Notes under the pieces: model-generated
What the model saw: only the letters and a program-made list of their open reading frames with translations
Databases searched by the model: none
Told to the model about the DNA's origin: nothing
Made by a program: the position numbers and the translations under genes
In this document: positions 36,696 through 45,171 of the stretch, piece by piece
Layout of the letters: every line of letters starts with the position of its first letter
How positions within the stretch are numbered: the stretch's first letter is position 1
NCBI RefSeq assembly: GCF_025950095.1
Contig: NZ_JAPDDR010000006.1
Coordinates: forward strand, 248,001-312,000
DNA length: 64,000 bases
Source: Luteolibacter rhizosphaerae
GTDB lineage: Bacteria; Verrucomicrobiota; Verrucomicrobiia; Verrucomicrobiales; Akkermansiaceae
Direction of reading: 5' to 3'

Positions 36696-37262
36696 TTATT
36701 TCACCCGCTTCGATTTCGCGCTCATCATCTGGGTCCACTTGCCATCTTCGCCGAGCATCGAGCTGGTGAAAGTCTTCTCGTCCTTGCCGGTCAACTTCAT
36801 GACTTCCTTGAACTTGCAGATTTTCCCACCTTGCATCGGGCAAGGGCCTTCGGATTCCAGCGTCAGCGTGTCGCCCGCCTCATTGAGCGTCCCGGTGTAG
36901 TTCCACAGGGTGCTGGTCATGGAGTCGGTCCAAGTGCCGATGTAGTTCTTCTTGGCCGGGTCGTAGCCAAGGGTGAGCACCCCCTTGAAGGGCTGGCCCA
37001 TCATCTCGGCCTTGTTTTCGACGATCAGCCAGAAGCCGCCGAGCATGGTGGCGGTCTCGGTGCCCTTGCTCGTCATCGGCTCCTTGTCGGGGCCCATGGA
37101 GCACTGCATCTCGGTTTGCCAAGTGCCGGCGAATTTTTCCAGCCAGGCATGCTCGCTCTGGGGCTTCGGCATTTCCGGCATGTCTTGGGCTTGGAGGGAG
37201 GGTGCAAATAGCGCCACGGCAAAGGCGGCAAACAGCGGACGGAGGAGTGAGGTAGTTTTCAT
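36696..37262 (-). CDS. DUF1579 family secreted protein
   Basis: 188 residues from the ATG at 37262; the frame is open further upstream but only this ATG gives a proper signal peptide (TSLLRPLFAAFAVALFAPSLQA). The mature part begins EHAWLEKFAGTWQTEMQC and includes GFWLIVENKAEMMGQPFKG and LTLGYDPAKKNYIGTW, the signature of DUF1579, a lipocalin-like beta-barrel family of unknown ligand. It is the first gene of the six-gene leftward ECF42 unit and sits 54 bp upstream of DUF899; the two are paired in many bacteria. A periplasmic binding role is possible, unproven. Confidence 0.9.
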   Translation of the reverse strand: MKTTSLLRPLFAAFAVALFAPSLQAQDMPEMPKPQSEHAWLEKFAGTWQTEMQCSMGPDKEPMTSKGTETATMLGGFWLIVENKAEMMGQPFKGVLTLGYDPAKKNYIGTWTDSMTSTLWNYTGTLNEAGDTLTLESEGPCPMQGGKICKFKEVMKLTGKDEKTFTSSMLGEDGKWTQMMSAKSKRVK

Positions 37263-37604
37263 TGTTGTGCTTGGATTGGTGTTCGTTTCGCGAGGGTCCA
37301 CAATGAAGACGAACGGTCCCGCCATCCCGGGACATTGTCCGTCGATTTTTTTCGAAGCCCGCGCGATTTTCACCTAACTCCTTGTTCCAGCTCGTTTCGA
37401 CCGTGTTGCAGGAGCGATTTGTCGGAGTGCATGCGTCGCATGCGGAAATGGTTTGAAGCGGAATCCTGCGTCATTTTTCCATGAAATCACGCGACGACTA
37501 AACGGTCTCCCGCCTGTAGTCGTACCTTCTGTCGGAGGCGGGACTATCTCCGTCCTCCGACCATGAACCCGTCCCTCTTTGGAGGGAAAAACCAAGACGA
37601 ACCC
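37263..37604. promoter_or_regulatory. Divergent intergenic region with a leader hairpin
   Basis: About 340 bp between the ECF42 operon and the lectin-like gene. It contains an inverted repeat TCCCGCCT (37508-37515) and AGGCGGGA (37536-37543), 20 bases apart, directly upstream of the rightward start, and CATGCG-TCG-CATGCG near 37430. Promoters for both directions must lie here; no coding sequence is credible. Confidence 0.45.
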
Positions 37605-40106
37605 ATGAACCCAAGAACATCCGTACTACGTACTGGTGCCAGGAACCCCCGTATCGTGGCGACGGCCATGATCTCGCTTGCCACGCTATCTTTCGCTTCG
37701 GCAGCGGAGAAAACCTATCGGTATTACCGTTTCGATCCCGTCAAGATCGTCAACAATGGCGGTAACATGCAGCTCGCGGAATTCACCTTCTCGTTGGGCG
37801 GTAACATGCTGAATACCAACAATAGGAATGGTAGTGGAACCGCGGTGATTCCGGTCACAATCACTTCGGGCGCGCAGAATCCAACCGATGGCGAAGGCCC
37901 TGCCAAGGTTGGTGACGGCGCACTCGGAACCAAATGGTTCAAGGGTAACCCCTTTGATGCTGGTGAAGAACTTACCTTCGACTTCGGCTCACCGGTAACA
38001 ATCGATTCTTATAACTGGGCGTCCGCAAATGATAGCGTGTTCTGGAATCGCAGCCCCGTGTCGTGGACTTTCCAAGGCAGCGCCGACGGGACGAACTGGG
38101 AGATCATCGATGTGCGGAACGACTTTGCCATCATCAACCAGAACGATACCTATCAGGTGGGCTTCGGGCTTCCTCAGGCGGTATCGCCCTTGGTGAACAG
38201 GTTTACGGTGCCCAATGACAATACCGGTGGAACCGCGGCTATCGTTCTGAATGGCGGACAAGTCGGACTCGCGTGGGACACCGAGCTCGCGGATTCCGTG
38301 AGCATCAGTCCGGCACCGGGCTCCGTTGCGGTGGACGGTACCGCGACCGTCACGCCGCCTGCAAATGCTACCACGGCCTATACGCTGACGGCCACCCGAA
38401 CGGGTGTTCCCACCCCCAGCACCGCGACCACCACGGTTCGCGCGGTAGCCGGCGGTGAAGTCAGCTACCAGTATATCCGCTTCAAGGCGACCAAGCTGAG
38501 GACGGGTGCGGAAACGGGCCTGATCCAGCTGCGTGAGTTCTCCTTCTTCAACAATGGATCTCCGGTCAGCGTCGTCTCGGTGGACAGCCCGGGCGGTAAT
38601 TTCCCGGCGGCGGAGAATCCGGGCAACCTGATCGACGGAAGCGCGAACGCGAACAAGTGGCTCGATTTCAACAACGCCCCGGTGATCTTCGATCTGGGTG
38701 AAGTGAAGACCATCGATGGCTACTCCTTCTTCACGGCGAACGATGCCGACGATCGTGATCCGATCCGCTGGATTCTCCAAGGCAGCAATGACCAGGAGAA
38801 TTGGACGGTGATCGAAAGCGTGAACTTCGACTACCCCACGCCCACCGCCCGCGATGTAGATGGCCGCGAGATCCCGCTCCCCGGCGCTTCCGTGCAGCCC
38901 GGGATCTTCTCCTTCTCTTCCAGTGCGCAGAATATCGTTCTGGGTGAGCCATTCACCCTGACTTGGGAAGCGGGTGCCGCTACCACCGTCTCCATCGACC
39001 AAGGCGTGGGCACCGTTGCTGCCAGCGGATCCGTGAACGTGAATCCTCCGGTCGGCACGACCACCTACACGCTCACGGCCACCTCCGCGAACGGAACCAC
39101 GACGGATACCGTGACCGTGAACACCATCGCCGTGCCCGCAATCACTACTGTCAACTACGCTGACTTTAGTAGCTCCTCGACCGAGCTTTCGTTGCGTGGA
39201 ACCGCCCAGATCGCCGACAATCGTCTGCGACTGACGGAAGACATCGGCAGCCAGCAAGCGGAAGCATGGTTCCGTCTCAAGCAGCCGGTTGCCGGCGGCT
39301 TCGAGGCGAAGTTCAAGATCAGCATGAACATCGAGCGGGCGACCACCACGCCTCCGGCGGATGGCATCGCTTTCGTGATCCAGAACAGTCCTGCCGGGGT
39401 GGATTCCGGGAGCAATGGCGAAAGCGGCCTGCCAAGCAATGCGGTGAACGTGGTCTTCAAAACCTTCGGGGGGGATTCATCCCGGATCGAAGTTCGCGAG
39501 GGCGAAGTCGTTCTCGGCAGCGTGCTGGCCTACGACAAGCCCGGCGTGGTGCTCAAGGGCATCCCGGACAATCCGGCCACCGAGGGCAATGAGTTCATCC
39601 CGAACACACTCGCCACCTTGGCGGGTGAGGATCCCTATCAGGTCCGGGTCGTTTATGTGCCGGGCTCTCCGGGCCACATCGATGTCTACTGGGATGGCGT
39701 CGCCGTGCTCCAGAACGTGCAGGTGGACCTCGAGACTGCCGGTGCCGTGGATGCTTCCGGCAAGGCCTTCGTGGGCTTCAGCGCCCGCACTGGCGGCTTC
39801 TTCCAGAACAACGACATCGTCGATTGGCAGATGAGTTACGGGGACTTCTCCGCGCTGCCACCCTTCGGTCTCGTGAAGTCCGTGATCCACCCGGTCCGCA
39901 CCGGTGAAGTGACCAACACGGTCATCGACTTGGTCTGGAATGCCGAGAACGAGCAGATCTACAACGTGACCCGCGATACCGACCTGATCGGAACTTGGGA
40001 GTTTGTAAGCGAACACTTCGGCGAGGACGGCCAGCTCGGTGCCCGCATCGTCATCGATCCGGCGACCATTGCCCGCGAGTTCTTCCGCGTGGAAGAGGCT
40101 CCCTGA
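37605..40106 (+). CDS. Secreted discoidin (F5/8 C) and L-type-lectin-like protein
   Basis: 833 residues from the ATG at 37605; an earlier ATG at 37563 adds 14 residues but leaves a poorer signal peptide. The signal (ATAMISLATLSFASA) precedes a F5/8 type C-like domain (YYRFDPVKIVNNGGNMQLAEF ... FQGSADGTNWEII, written in parts), an Ig-like linker, a second discoidin-like domain (YIRFKATKLR, RWILQGSNDQENW) and another Ig-like linker. A legume-lectin-like fold spans about 515-760 (VAGGFEAKFKISMNIER, DGIAFVIQNSP, IDVYWDGVAVLQNV). The end (TRDTDLIGTWEFV, AREFFRV) resembles tails of verrucomicrobial exported proteins. Carbohydrate binding at the cell surface or outside is probable; no catalytic domain is seen. 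Confidence 0.87.
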   Translation: MNPRTSVLRTGARNPRIVATAMISLATLSFASAAEKTYRYYRFDPVKIVNNGGNMQLAEFTFSLGGNMLNTNNRNGSGTAVIPVTITSGAQNPTDGEGPAKVGDGALGTKWFKGNPFDAGEELTFDFGSPVTIDSYNWASANDSVFWNRSPVSWTFQGSADGTNWEIIDVRNDFAIINQNDTYQVGFGLPQAVSPLVNRFTVPNDNTGGTAAIVLNGGQVGLAWDTELADSVSISPAPGSVAVDGTATVTPPANATTAYTLTATRTGVPTPSTATTTVRAVAGGEVSYQYIRFKATKLRTGAETGLIQLREFSFFNNGSPVSVVSVDSPGGNFPAAENPGNLIDGSANANKWLDFNNAPVIFDLGEVKTIDGYSFFTANDADDRDPIRWILQGSNDQENWTVIESVNFDYPTPTARDVDGREIPLPGASVQPGIFSFSSSAQNIVLGEPFTLTWEAGAATTVSIDQGVGTVAASGSVNVNPPVGTTTYTLTATSANGTTTDTVTVNTIAVPAITTVNYADFSSSSTELSLRGTAQIADNRLRLTEDIGSQQAEAWFRLKQPVAGGFEAKFKISMNIERATTTPPADGIAFVIQNSPAGVDSGSNGESGLPSNAVNVVFKTFGGDSSRIEVREGEVVLGSVLAYDKPGVVLKGIPDNPATEGNEFIPNTLATLAGEDPYQVRVVYVPGSPGHIDVYWDGVAVLQNVQVDLETAGAVDASGKAFVGFSARTGGFFQNNDIVDWQMSYGDFSALPPFGLVKSVIHPVRTGEVTNTVIDLVWNAENEQIYNVTRDTDLIGTWEFVSEHFGEDGQLGARIVIDPATIAREFFRVEEAP

Positions 40107-40135
40107 TTCAGGTCACCGACCAACTGCTGTTAACC

Positions 40136-40174
40136 ATCCCGGTCGGCGAGCCATGCTCCCGGCCGGGATTTTTT
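40136..40174 (+). terminator. Rho-independent terminator of lectin-like gene
   Basis: An 11-bp stem (ATCCCGGTCGG with CCGGCCGGGAT, one T-G pair) around a 12-base loop, followed by six T. It lies 30 bp after the stop. Its 3' arm plus T-run occurs again at 40314-40329. Confidence 0.93.
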
Positions 40175-40215
40175 GTGCCTCTCCGTCAGATTTGCAGGCG
40201 GCCATCAGAACAGCC

Positions 40216-40285
40216 AATCAACCGCAGATGAACAGGATGAACGCAGATGAAGAGGATTGGGCACGCGATGAATCCGATGGGTAAG
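40216..40285 (+). repeat. Dispersed intergenic repeat of the CGCAGATGAAC type
   Basis: The stretch holds CCGCAGATGAAC, GGATGAACGCAGATGAAG and further GATGA units in tandem. Similar runs of (A)CGCAGATGAAC are scattered between genes in many bacterial genomes and give rise to spurious short ORFs that translate as QMNADE-like peptides. It is bracketed by two 16-bp copies of CCGGCCGGGATTTTTT (40159-40174 and 40314-40329), 155 bp apart. Confidence 0.6.
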
Positions 40286-40338
40286 ATGAGCTGAGGTTGA
40301 GTTAAATCAGTATCCGGCCGGGATTTTTTCATGCCCCT

Positions 40339-41196
40339 TTAGCTTCCGATCGGATGCCACACCGTCTTCGCTTCGGTGAAGTCGCGGATGGCGTAGGGGG
40401 AGTCATGTTTCTCCGAAAACCAGTCGGTCTTCACGGCATGCAGCTTCACGCGCTTCACGCTATCCGCAGCGCCACGCTGGAGTGCGGTGGCCTCCTCGCT
40501 TTCGGCGACGGCAGAGAGCGCACGGATCTGCTCGTGGCTGGCAAAGGTGGCCAGCATTTCCTTGCGGTCGCCAGTCATCAAGTTCACCACGCCGCCCGGC
40601 AGGTCGCTGGTAGCCAGCATTTCGCCCAGCAGGATGGAGGGGTAGGGGGACTTGCGCGAAACCAAGGCAACCACCGAATTGCCGCCGGTGATCACCGGGA
40701 GGATCAGGGTCATCAGTCCCAGCAAGGGGGCTTCTTCCGGTGCCAGCACGCCCACAACTCCAACCGCTTCCGTGACCGTGAAGTTGAAGTGCGCCGAGGC
40801 CACCGGGTTTACGCTACCCAAGACCTGCTCGTACTTATCCGCCCAACCGGCGAAGTGAACGATGCGTTCGATGGTCGCCGCGACTTCCTTGGCCGCGCCC
40901 GCTTTCGTGGTGCCGCCGAGGGTCAGCGCCTCTGCCATCTCGGCGCTGCGGGCCTCCAGCATTTCCGCGAGGCGATAGAGGATCTGTGCGCGGTTATAGG
41001 GCGTGCGCTTGGCCCAGCCTGCGCCCGCCTTGGCCGCAGCCTCCACGGCATTGCGGAGGTCCTTCTTGGTGCAGCGCGGAAGGTTTGCGAAGAAAGCTCC
41101 TGAAGCATCCTTCAGCTCGAACACGCGGCCGGATTCGGAGCGGATGAATGCGCCGCCGACGTAGCATTTCGGGGTCTTGGTGATCTTGAGCGGCAT
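40339..41196 (-). CDS. Truncated aldehyde dehydrogenase-like protein without catalytic domain
   Basis: 285 residues, against about 480-500 for full aldehyde dehydrogenases. It covers the N-terminal and cofactor-type region (YVGGAFIRSESGRVFEL, RAQILYRLAEMLEARSAEM, VVGVLAPEEAPLLGLM) but stops before the catalytic-cysteine domain. Residues that normally contact NAD look altered: VIKPAE becomes ALVSRK. The gene is intact with neat gene spacing, so it is probably not decay. It belongs to a leftward run with deoC, a full aldehyde dehydrogenase and a coiled-coil protein; the layout recalls ALDH16 enzymes, in which a catalytic ALDH is joined to a second non-catalytic ALDH domain. A structural partner of the full-length enzyme is inferred. 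Confidence 0.85.
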   Translation of the reverse strand: MPLKITKTPKCYVGGAFIRSESGRVFELKDASGAFFANLPRCTKKDLRNAVEAAAKAGAGWAKRTPYNRAQILYRLAEMLEARSAEMAEALTLGGTTKAGAAKEVAATIERIVHFAGWADKYEQVLGSVNPVASAHFNFTVTEAVGVVGVLAPEEAPLLGLMTLILPVITGGNSVVALVSRKSPYPSILLGEMLATSDLPGGVVNLMTGDRKEMLATFASHEQIRALSAVAESEEATALQRGAADSVKRVKLHAVKTDWFSEKHDSPYAIRDFTEAKTVWHPIGS

Positions 41197-41232
41197 GTTG
41201 TAAAATTCAGGGTTGATGGGCGGGAAAAGATC

Positions 41233-41691
41233 TCAGTCCTCTTCAAGTGGCAGGGTTTCCTCGCGGAGCTCGGGATGAGGCGGGGCGCCGGGCTCCGATC
41301 TACCTCTTGTCGGTGCGGCCTTGGGCTCTGGCGCTGACTCGAGATCGGGATCGGGCGCTTCGATATCCGGGTTGCGCTCCAGGGGCTGGAATTCCGTCCC
41401 GGGCTTCGGCATCAGAGCTTTCAGATCCGAGATCTGCCCCTGCTGGACTCCGATAGCGTCCCTCAAGGCCGCGACCGACTTCCGCAGTTCCTGTAATTCG
41501 CCTTTGAGTTCGGCCGTGCCAGCCGACATGGCGCTGACGGAAGCGGAGAGAGTCTGCATCTCGTTCCTCAGCACTTCCAGCTTCTGACTCGATTTCTTAT
41601 CCTCACCGCCCCGGCTGAAGATCATGACGATCAGCGCGATCAGGATGAGCGTGCCGCAGCCGAGCGAGGCCTTTTGGGAGGAATCTGCCAT
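41233..41691 (-). CDS. Small membrane-anchored coiled-coil protein
   Basis: 152 residues. One N-terminal transmembrane helix (CGTLILIALIVMIFS) is followed by a heptad-like helix (about 35-95: KLEVLRNEMQTLSASVSAM, ELKGELQELRKSVAALRDAI) and an acidic proline-rich tail. No family recognised. It lies between the full-length and the truncated aldehyde dehydrogenase genes (63 and 36 bp gaps) on the same strand, so may be cotranscribed with them and tether them to the membrane, but that is guesswork. The ordered spacing supports a real gene. Confidence 0.7.
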   Translation of the reverse strand: MADSSQKASLGCGTLILIALIVMIFSRGGEDKKSSQKLEVLRNEMQTLSASVSAMSAGTAELKGELQELRKSVAALRDAIGVQQGQISDLKALMPKPGTEFQPLERNPDIEAPDPDLESAPEPKAAPTRGRSEPGAPPHPELREETLPLEED

Positions 41692-41754
41692 GATGTAGGG
41701 CTATCAAGTCGTGATCGTCCGGACTACTCCAATGTGGGCTCCGTTTTCCAAGTC

Positions 41755-43242
41755 TCACTCCAGCGCGGCATACTCCAGCAGTCCCTGCTTCCCGCCTTCA
41801 CGTCCGAAGCCCGACTCTTTATAGCCGCCGAAGGGCGAGCTGGGGTCGAACTTGTTGTAGGTATTCGCCCACACCACCCCGGCCTTCAATTCGCTCGCCA
41901 TCTTCAGGATGCGGCTGCCCTTGTCGGTCCAGACCCCGGCACTCAGGCCGAAGGGCGTGTTATTCGCCTTCTCGACCGCTTCCTCCGGCGTGCGGAAGGT
42001 GAGGATCGAAAGCACCGGCCCGAAGATCTCCTCCCGTGCGACGCGATGGCTCTGCGAGACATTCGTGAAGAGCGAGGGAGCGAAGTAGAATCCCTTCGCG
42101 GGCAGCTTGCAGGCGGGTTGATGCAGCTCGGCACCTTCCTTCACGCCGCTGGCCACCAGTTCCTTGATCTTGGCAAGTTGCTCGGCGGAGTTGATCGCGC
42201 CCACATCGGTATTCTTGTCCAGCGGATCGCCGACACGCAGCACTTGCAGGCGACGCTTCAACTTCTCGGTCACCAATTCCGCCACGCTTTCCTGCACCAG
42301 CAAGCGGGAGCCCGCGCAGCAGACGTGGCCTTGATTGAAAAAGATGCCGTTCACGATGCCTTCCACCGCTTGGTCGAGCGGAGCGTCCTCGAAGACAATG
42401 TTCGCCGCCTTACCGCCGAGTTCCAAGGTGAGCTTCTTGCCGGTGCCTGCCAGCGAGCGCTGGATGATCTTGCCCACCTCGGTCGAGCCGGTGAAGGCGA
42501 TCTTCGCTGCCGTCGGGTGATTCACCACCGCGGCACCCGTCTCTCCCGCGCCGCTCACGATATTCACCACGCCGGGCGGCAGGCCCGCGTCCATCAGGAT
42601 GCTGGCAAACTTGAGCGCGGTGATCGAGGTGGTCTCCGCGGGCTTGATGACTACGGTGTTTCCAGTAGCAAGCGCCGGAGCGATCTTCCATGCCAGCATC
42701 AGCAGCGGGAAATTCCACGGGATCACCTGGCCCACCACGCCGAGCGGCGCGAGCGTGCGGCCAGGGGCCACGTAGGCCAGCTTGTCCGCCCAACCGGCGT
42801 GATAAAAGAAATGCGCCGCCGCCATCGGCAGATCGAAGTCGCGCGATTCCTTGATCGGCTTGCCACCATCGAGCGTCTCCGCCACCGCGAACTCGCGCGC
42901 ACGGTCCTGCAGCAGCCGCGCGATGCGGAAGAGATACTTGCCGCGCTCCTTGCCCGGCAGCTTGCTCCATGCGGGGAATGCCTTCGCGGCCGCGGCATAG
43001 GCAGCATCCACATCCGCCGCGTTCGCCAGCGGGATCTCGCTCAGTTTCGCCCCGTTCCGCGGCGCGATGGAATCAAAGTAGTTCTTCGACTTCGGTGCCA
43101 CGTACTTGCCGTCGATGAATAGCCCGAAGCGCGCTTCGATGAAGGGCTCCGCCGACTCCGGGGCCGGATCATACTCCCACAGATCTCCGAACAGGAGTTC
43201 ACGCGGCCTGATGTTCCTTGAAGGTGTCTTCTTGGCTGCCAT
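41755..43242 (-). CDS. Aldehyde dehydrogenase (NAD(P)+)
   Basis: 495 residues, full length. The catalytic cysteine is in FFNQGHVCCAGSRLL and the general-base glutamate in LELGGKAANIVFEDA; the cofactor site is VIPWNFPLLMLAWKIAPALATGNTVV (in part) with VIKPAE and FTGSTEVGK. It oxidises aldehydes to acids in the cytoplasm. The gene follows deoC by 47 bp and precedes the coiled-coil gene. With deoC it could remove acetaldehyde released from deoxyribose 5-phosphate, yielding acetate. Homology to ALDH16 catalytic domains is suggested by the paired truncated ALDH downstream. Substrate preference is inferred. Confidence 0.95.
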   Translation of the reverse strand: MAAKKTPSRNIRPRELLFGDLWEYDPAPESAEPFIEARFGLFIDGKYVAPKSKNYFDSIAPRNGAKLSEIPLANAADVDAAYAAAAKAFPAWSKLPGKERGKYLFRIARLLQDRAREFAVAETLDGGKPIKESRDFDLPMAAAHFFYHAGWADKLAYVAPGRTLAPLGVVGQVIPWNFPLLMLAWKIAPALATGNTVVIKPAETTSITALKFASILMDAGLPPGVVNIVSGAGETGAAVVNHPTAAKIAFTGSTEVGKIIQRSLAGTGKKLTLELGGKAANIVFEDAPLDQAVEGIVNGIFFNQGHVCCAGSRLLVQESVAELVTEKLKRRLQVLRVGDPLDKNTDVGAINSAEQLAKIKELVASGVKEGAELHQPACKLPAKGFYFAPSLFTNVSQSHRVAREEIFGPVLSILTFRTPEEAVEKANNTPFGLSAGVWTDKGSRILKMASELKAGVVWANTYNKFDPSSPFGGYKESGFGREGGKQGLLEYAALE

Positions 43243-43289
43243 GGTGTTAGGGAATGACGAATGACGAATGAAGTGTTACCCGAGGCGAT

Positions 43290-44213
43290 TTAGTAGCCGG
43301 TGCTATCATCGCTGAAGGTCCACGGTGCCTGATAGGCCCCGGTCCGTTGCGTCTCCAATTGTCTTAACAAATCGTTCAATAGCGAGGACGCCCCGAAGCG
43401 GTAGCGGCGGTTGTTCAGCCACGAATCGCCGAGCGTCTCCTTCACCGCGATCAGGAACTGCAGCGCCTGCTTGGCGGTACGGATGCCGCCGGCCGGCTTC
43501 ATCGCGATCTCCGTGCCGGTCGCGAGATAGAAGTCGCGGATCGCTTCGATCATCACCTGGTTATTGCCCAGCGTGGCATTGGCCGAGGTTTTGCCCGTGC
43601 TGGTCTTGATGAAATCACCGGGGCGGATCACGCGCATCGCCAGGAAGGACGCTGCGCGGATGTTGTCGTAAGTCTCGAGCTCGCTCGTTTCGAGGATCAC
43701 CTTCAGCGTCGCTTCCCCGCAGGCCTCGATCACTTGCGCGATCTCGTCCTGCACCAGCGACAGCTCGCCTTCCAGAAAAGCCCCGCGATTGATCACCATG
43801 TCGATCTCGTCCGCGCCATCGGCCACCGCTTGCCGCACCTCGGCCAAGCGCGTCTTTAGCGGCGCTTGGCCGGAAGGGAAGGCTGTGGCCACCGAGGCGA
43901 TCTTCACGGCCGTGCCCTTCACATGCTTGGCTGCGTGTTTCACCATCGAGGGGTAAACACAGACCGCCGCGACCTGCGGGATATCACCCCCATGCGGGGA
44001 GAGCGCCTTCTGGCAAAGCGAGGCGACTTTGCCCGGCGTGTCCTTCCCCTCCAGCGTGGTGAGGTCGACCATCGTCACGGCCAGTTTCAGCCCGAAAACC
44101 TTCGAGGCTTTCTTCACGCTGCGGGTCGTATACTTCGCCACCCGTTCCTCGATGCCAACTGCATCGACGGTGCCGATCTCATCCAACAAACGACGCAAGG
44201 CCGGGCGAGTCAT
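43290..44213 (-). CDS. deoC: Deoxyribose-phosphate aldolase
   Basis: 307 residues. The enzyme cleaves 2-deoxyribose 5-phosphate to glyceraldehyde 3-phosphate and acetaldehyde. The Schiff-base lysine lies in FIKTSTGK, with TMVDLTTLEG and the C-terminal MKPAGGIRTAKQALQFL phosphate site also present. It is longer than E. coli DeoC (259 residues), matching the long DeoC type found with aldehyde dehydrogenase genes in actinobacteria and PVC bacteria. It begins 66 bp after murI and is followed by the aldehyde dehydrogenase gene, so DNA-derived deoxyribose catabolism feeding glycolysis is a plausible role. Confidence 0.96.
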   Translation of the reverse strand: MTRPALRRLLDEIGTVDAVGIEERVAKYTTRSVKKASKVFGLKLAVTMVDLTTLEGKDTPGKVASLCQKALSPHGGDIPQVAAVCVYPSMVKHAAKHVKGTAVKIASVATAFPSGQAPLKTRLAEVRQAVADGADEIDMVINRGAFLEGELSLVQDEIAQVIEACGEATLKVILETSELETYDNIRAASFLAMRVIRPGDFIKTSTGKTSANATLGNNQVMIEAIRDFYLATGTEIAMKPAGGIRTAKQALQFLIAVKETLGDSWLNNRRYRFGASSLLNDLLRQLETQRTGAYQAPWTFSDDSTGY

Positions 44214-44279
44214 CGCCGCGCATCCTGAGGTGTTCGGGCGCTCAGGGCAAGGATGGAGCGCCCTCCGCGGAGAATCCGC

Positions 44280-45074
44280 TCACAGCGTGACCCGCATGAT
44301 CCGCCCCGGGGACTTCGCGAGGAACCTCCGTGAGAGATCCTCGAACTGGTCGGAGAGATCGGTGAGATGGATCTCCAGCTTGCCCGTGTTCCCATCGGCT
44401 AACAGCTCCAGCTTGGTCAGCTCGTTCTTCACATGCTCCGCGCAGGTGGTGGCAGAGTCCACGAGGCGCACGCCATCCGGCAGGAACTGCTTCAACACCG
44501 GCACCAGCAGCGGGTAGTGCGTGCAGGCCAGCAGTAGGGTGTCGATGCCGCGCTCCAGCATGGGATCGAGATAGGTGTGCAGGGCCGCGTGGGTCGAGGG
44601 ATGGTCCAGCCAGTCCTCCTCCACCAGCGGCACCAGCAGCGGGGCGGGGGTGGCGTGCAGGATCAGCCCGGTGCGCTTCAGGGCCAGCGCGTGCTGATAG
44701 GCATGCGATCGCACCGTGCCCCGCGTGGCGATGATCCCGATCCGCTGCGCGCCGGGGTCTGCCAGCACGGCCTCCACGCCCGGCTCGATGACGCCGATGA
44801 TCGGCACCTGATAGCGCTCTTGCAGGGAAGGCAGGGCGTGGGCGGTCGCGGTATTGCAGGCCACGACCACGGTCTTCACGCCACGGTCCAGCAGGAAGCG
44901 CACATCCTCATGCGAGAACTGGCGGATCGTCTCCGGGCTCTTCGAGCCATAGGGCACCCGCGCGGTATCGCCTAGATAGACAATGTCTTCCGCGGGAAGG
45001 AGTTGCTGGACGGCGCGGACGACCGTGAGGCCGCCGACGCCGGAATCGAAGATGCCCAGAGGGGCGTTGCGCAT
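44280..45074 (-). CDS. murI: Glutamate racemase
   Basis: 264 residues from the ATG at 45074 (a frame to 45116 is open, but family proteins start like IFDSGVGG). It converts L- to D-glutamate for peptidoglycan. The two catalytic cysteines are in VVACNTATAHALP and LLLACTHYPLL, with the N-terminal FDSGVGGLTVV, GDTARVPYGSKS and the mid-chain IGIIATRGTV typical of MurI. The gene stands upstream of deoC with a 66 bp gap, probably independent in function. A halogenase-like flavoprotein gene diverges 98 bp away. Confidence 0.96.
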   Translation of the reverse strand: MRNAPLGIFDSGVGGLTVVRAVQQLLPAEDIVYLGDTARVPYGSKSPETIRQFSHEDVRFLLDRGVKTVVVACNTATAHALPSLQERYQVPIIGVIEPGVEAVLADPGAQRIGIIATRGTVRSHAYQHALALKRTGLILHATPAPLLVPLVEEDWLDHPSTHAALHTYLDPMLERGIDTLLLACTHYPLLVPVLKQFLPDGVRLVDSATTCAEHVKNELTKLELLADGNTGKLEIHLTDLSDQFEDLSRRFLAKSPGRIMRVTL

Positions 45075-45171
45075 GGGCGCGAGCAAAGAGCGGATCGCGC
45101 GTCCCGGAAAGTGCAAAGCGCGCCCAGCCTTTGCCTTTGCACCGGCGGCCCTACGCCGCTAGAAACGGCCC

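Noticed and set aside
40216-40285. Short ORF giving a QMNRMNADEE-like peptide after the lectin-like gene
   Set aside because: This peptide arises from the CGCAGATGAAC intergenic repeat and is a known type of false gene.
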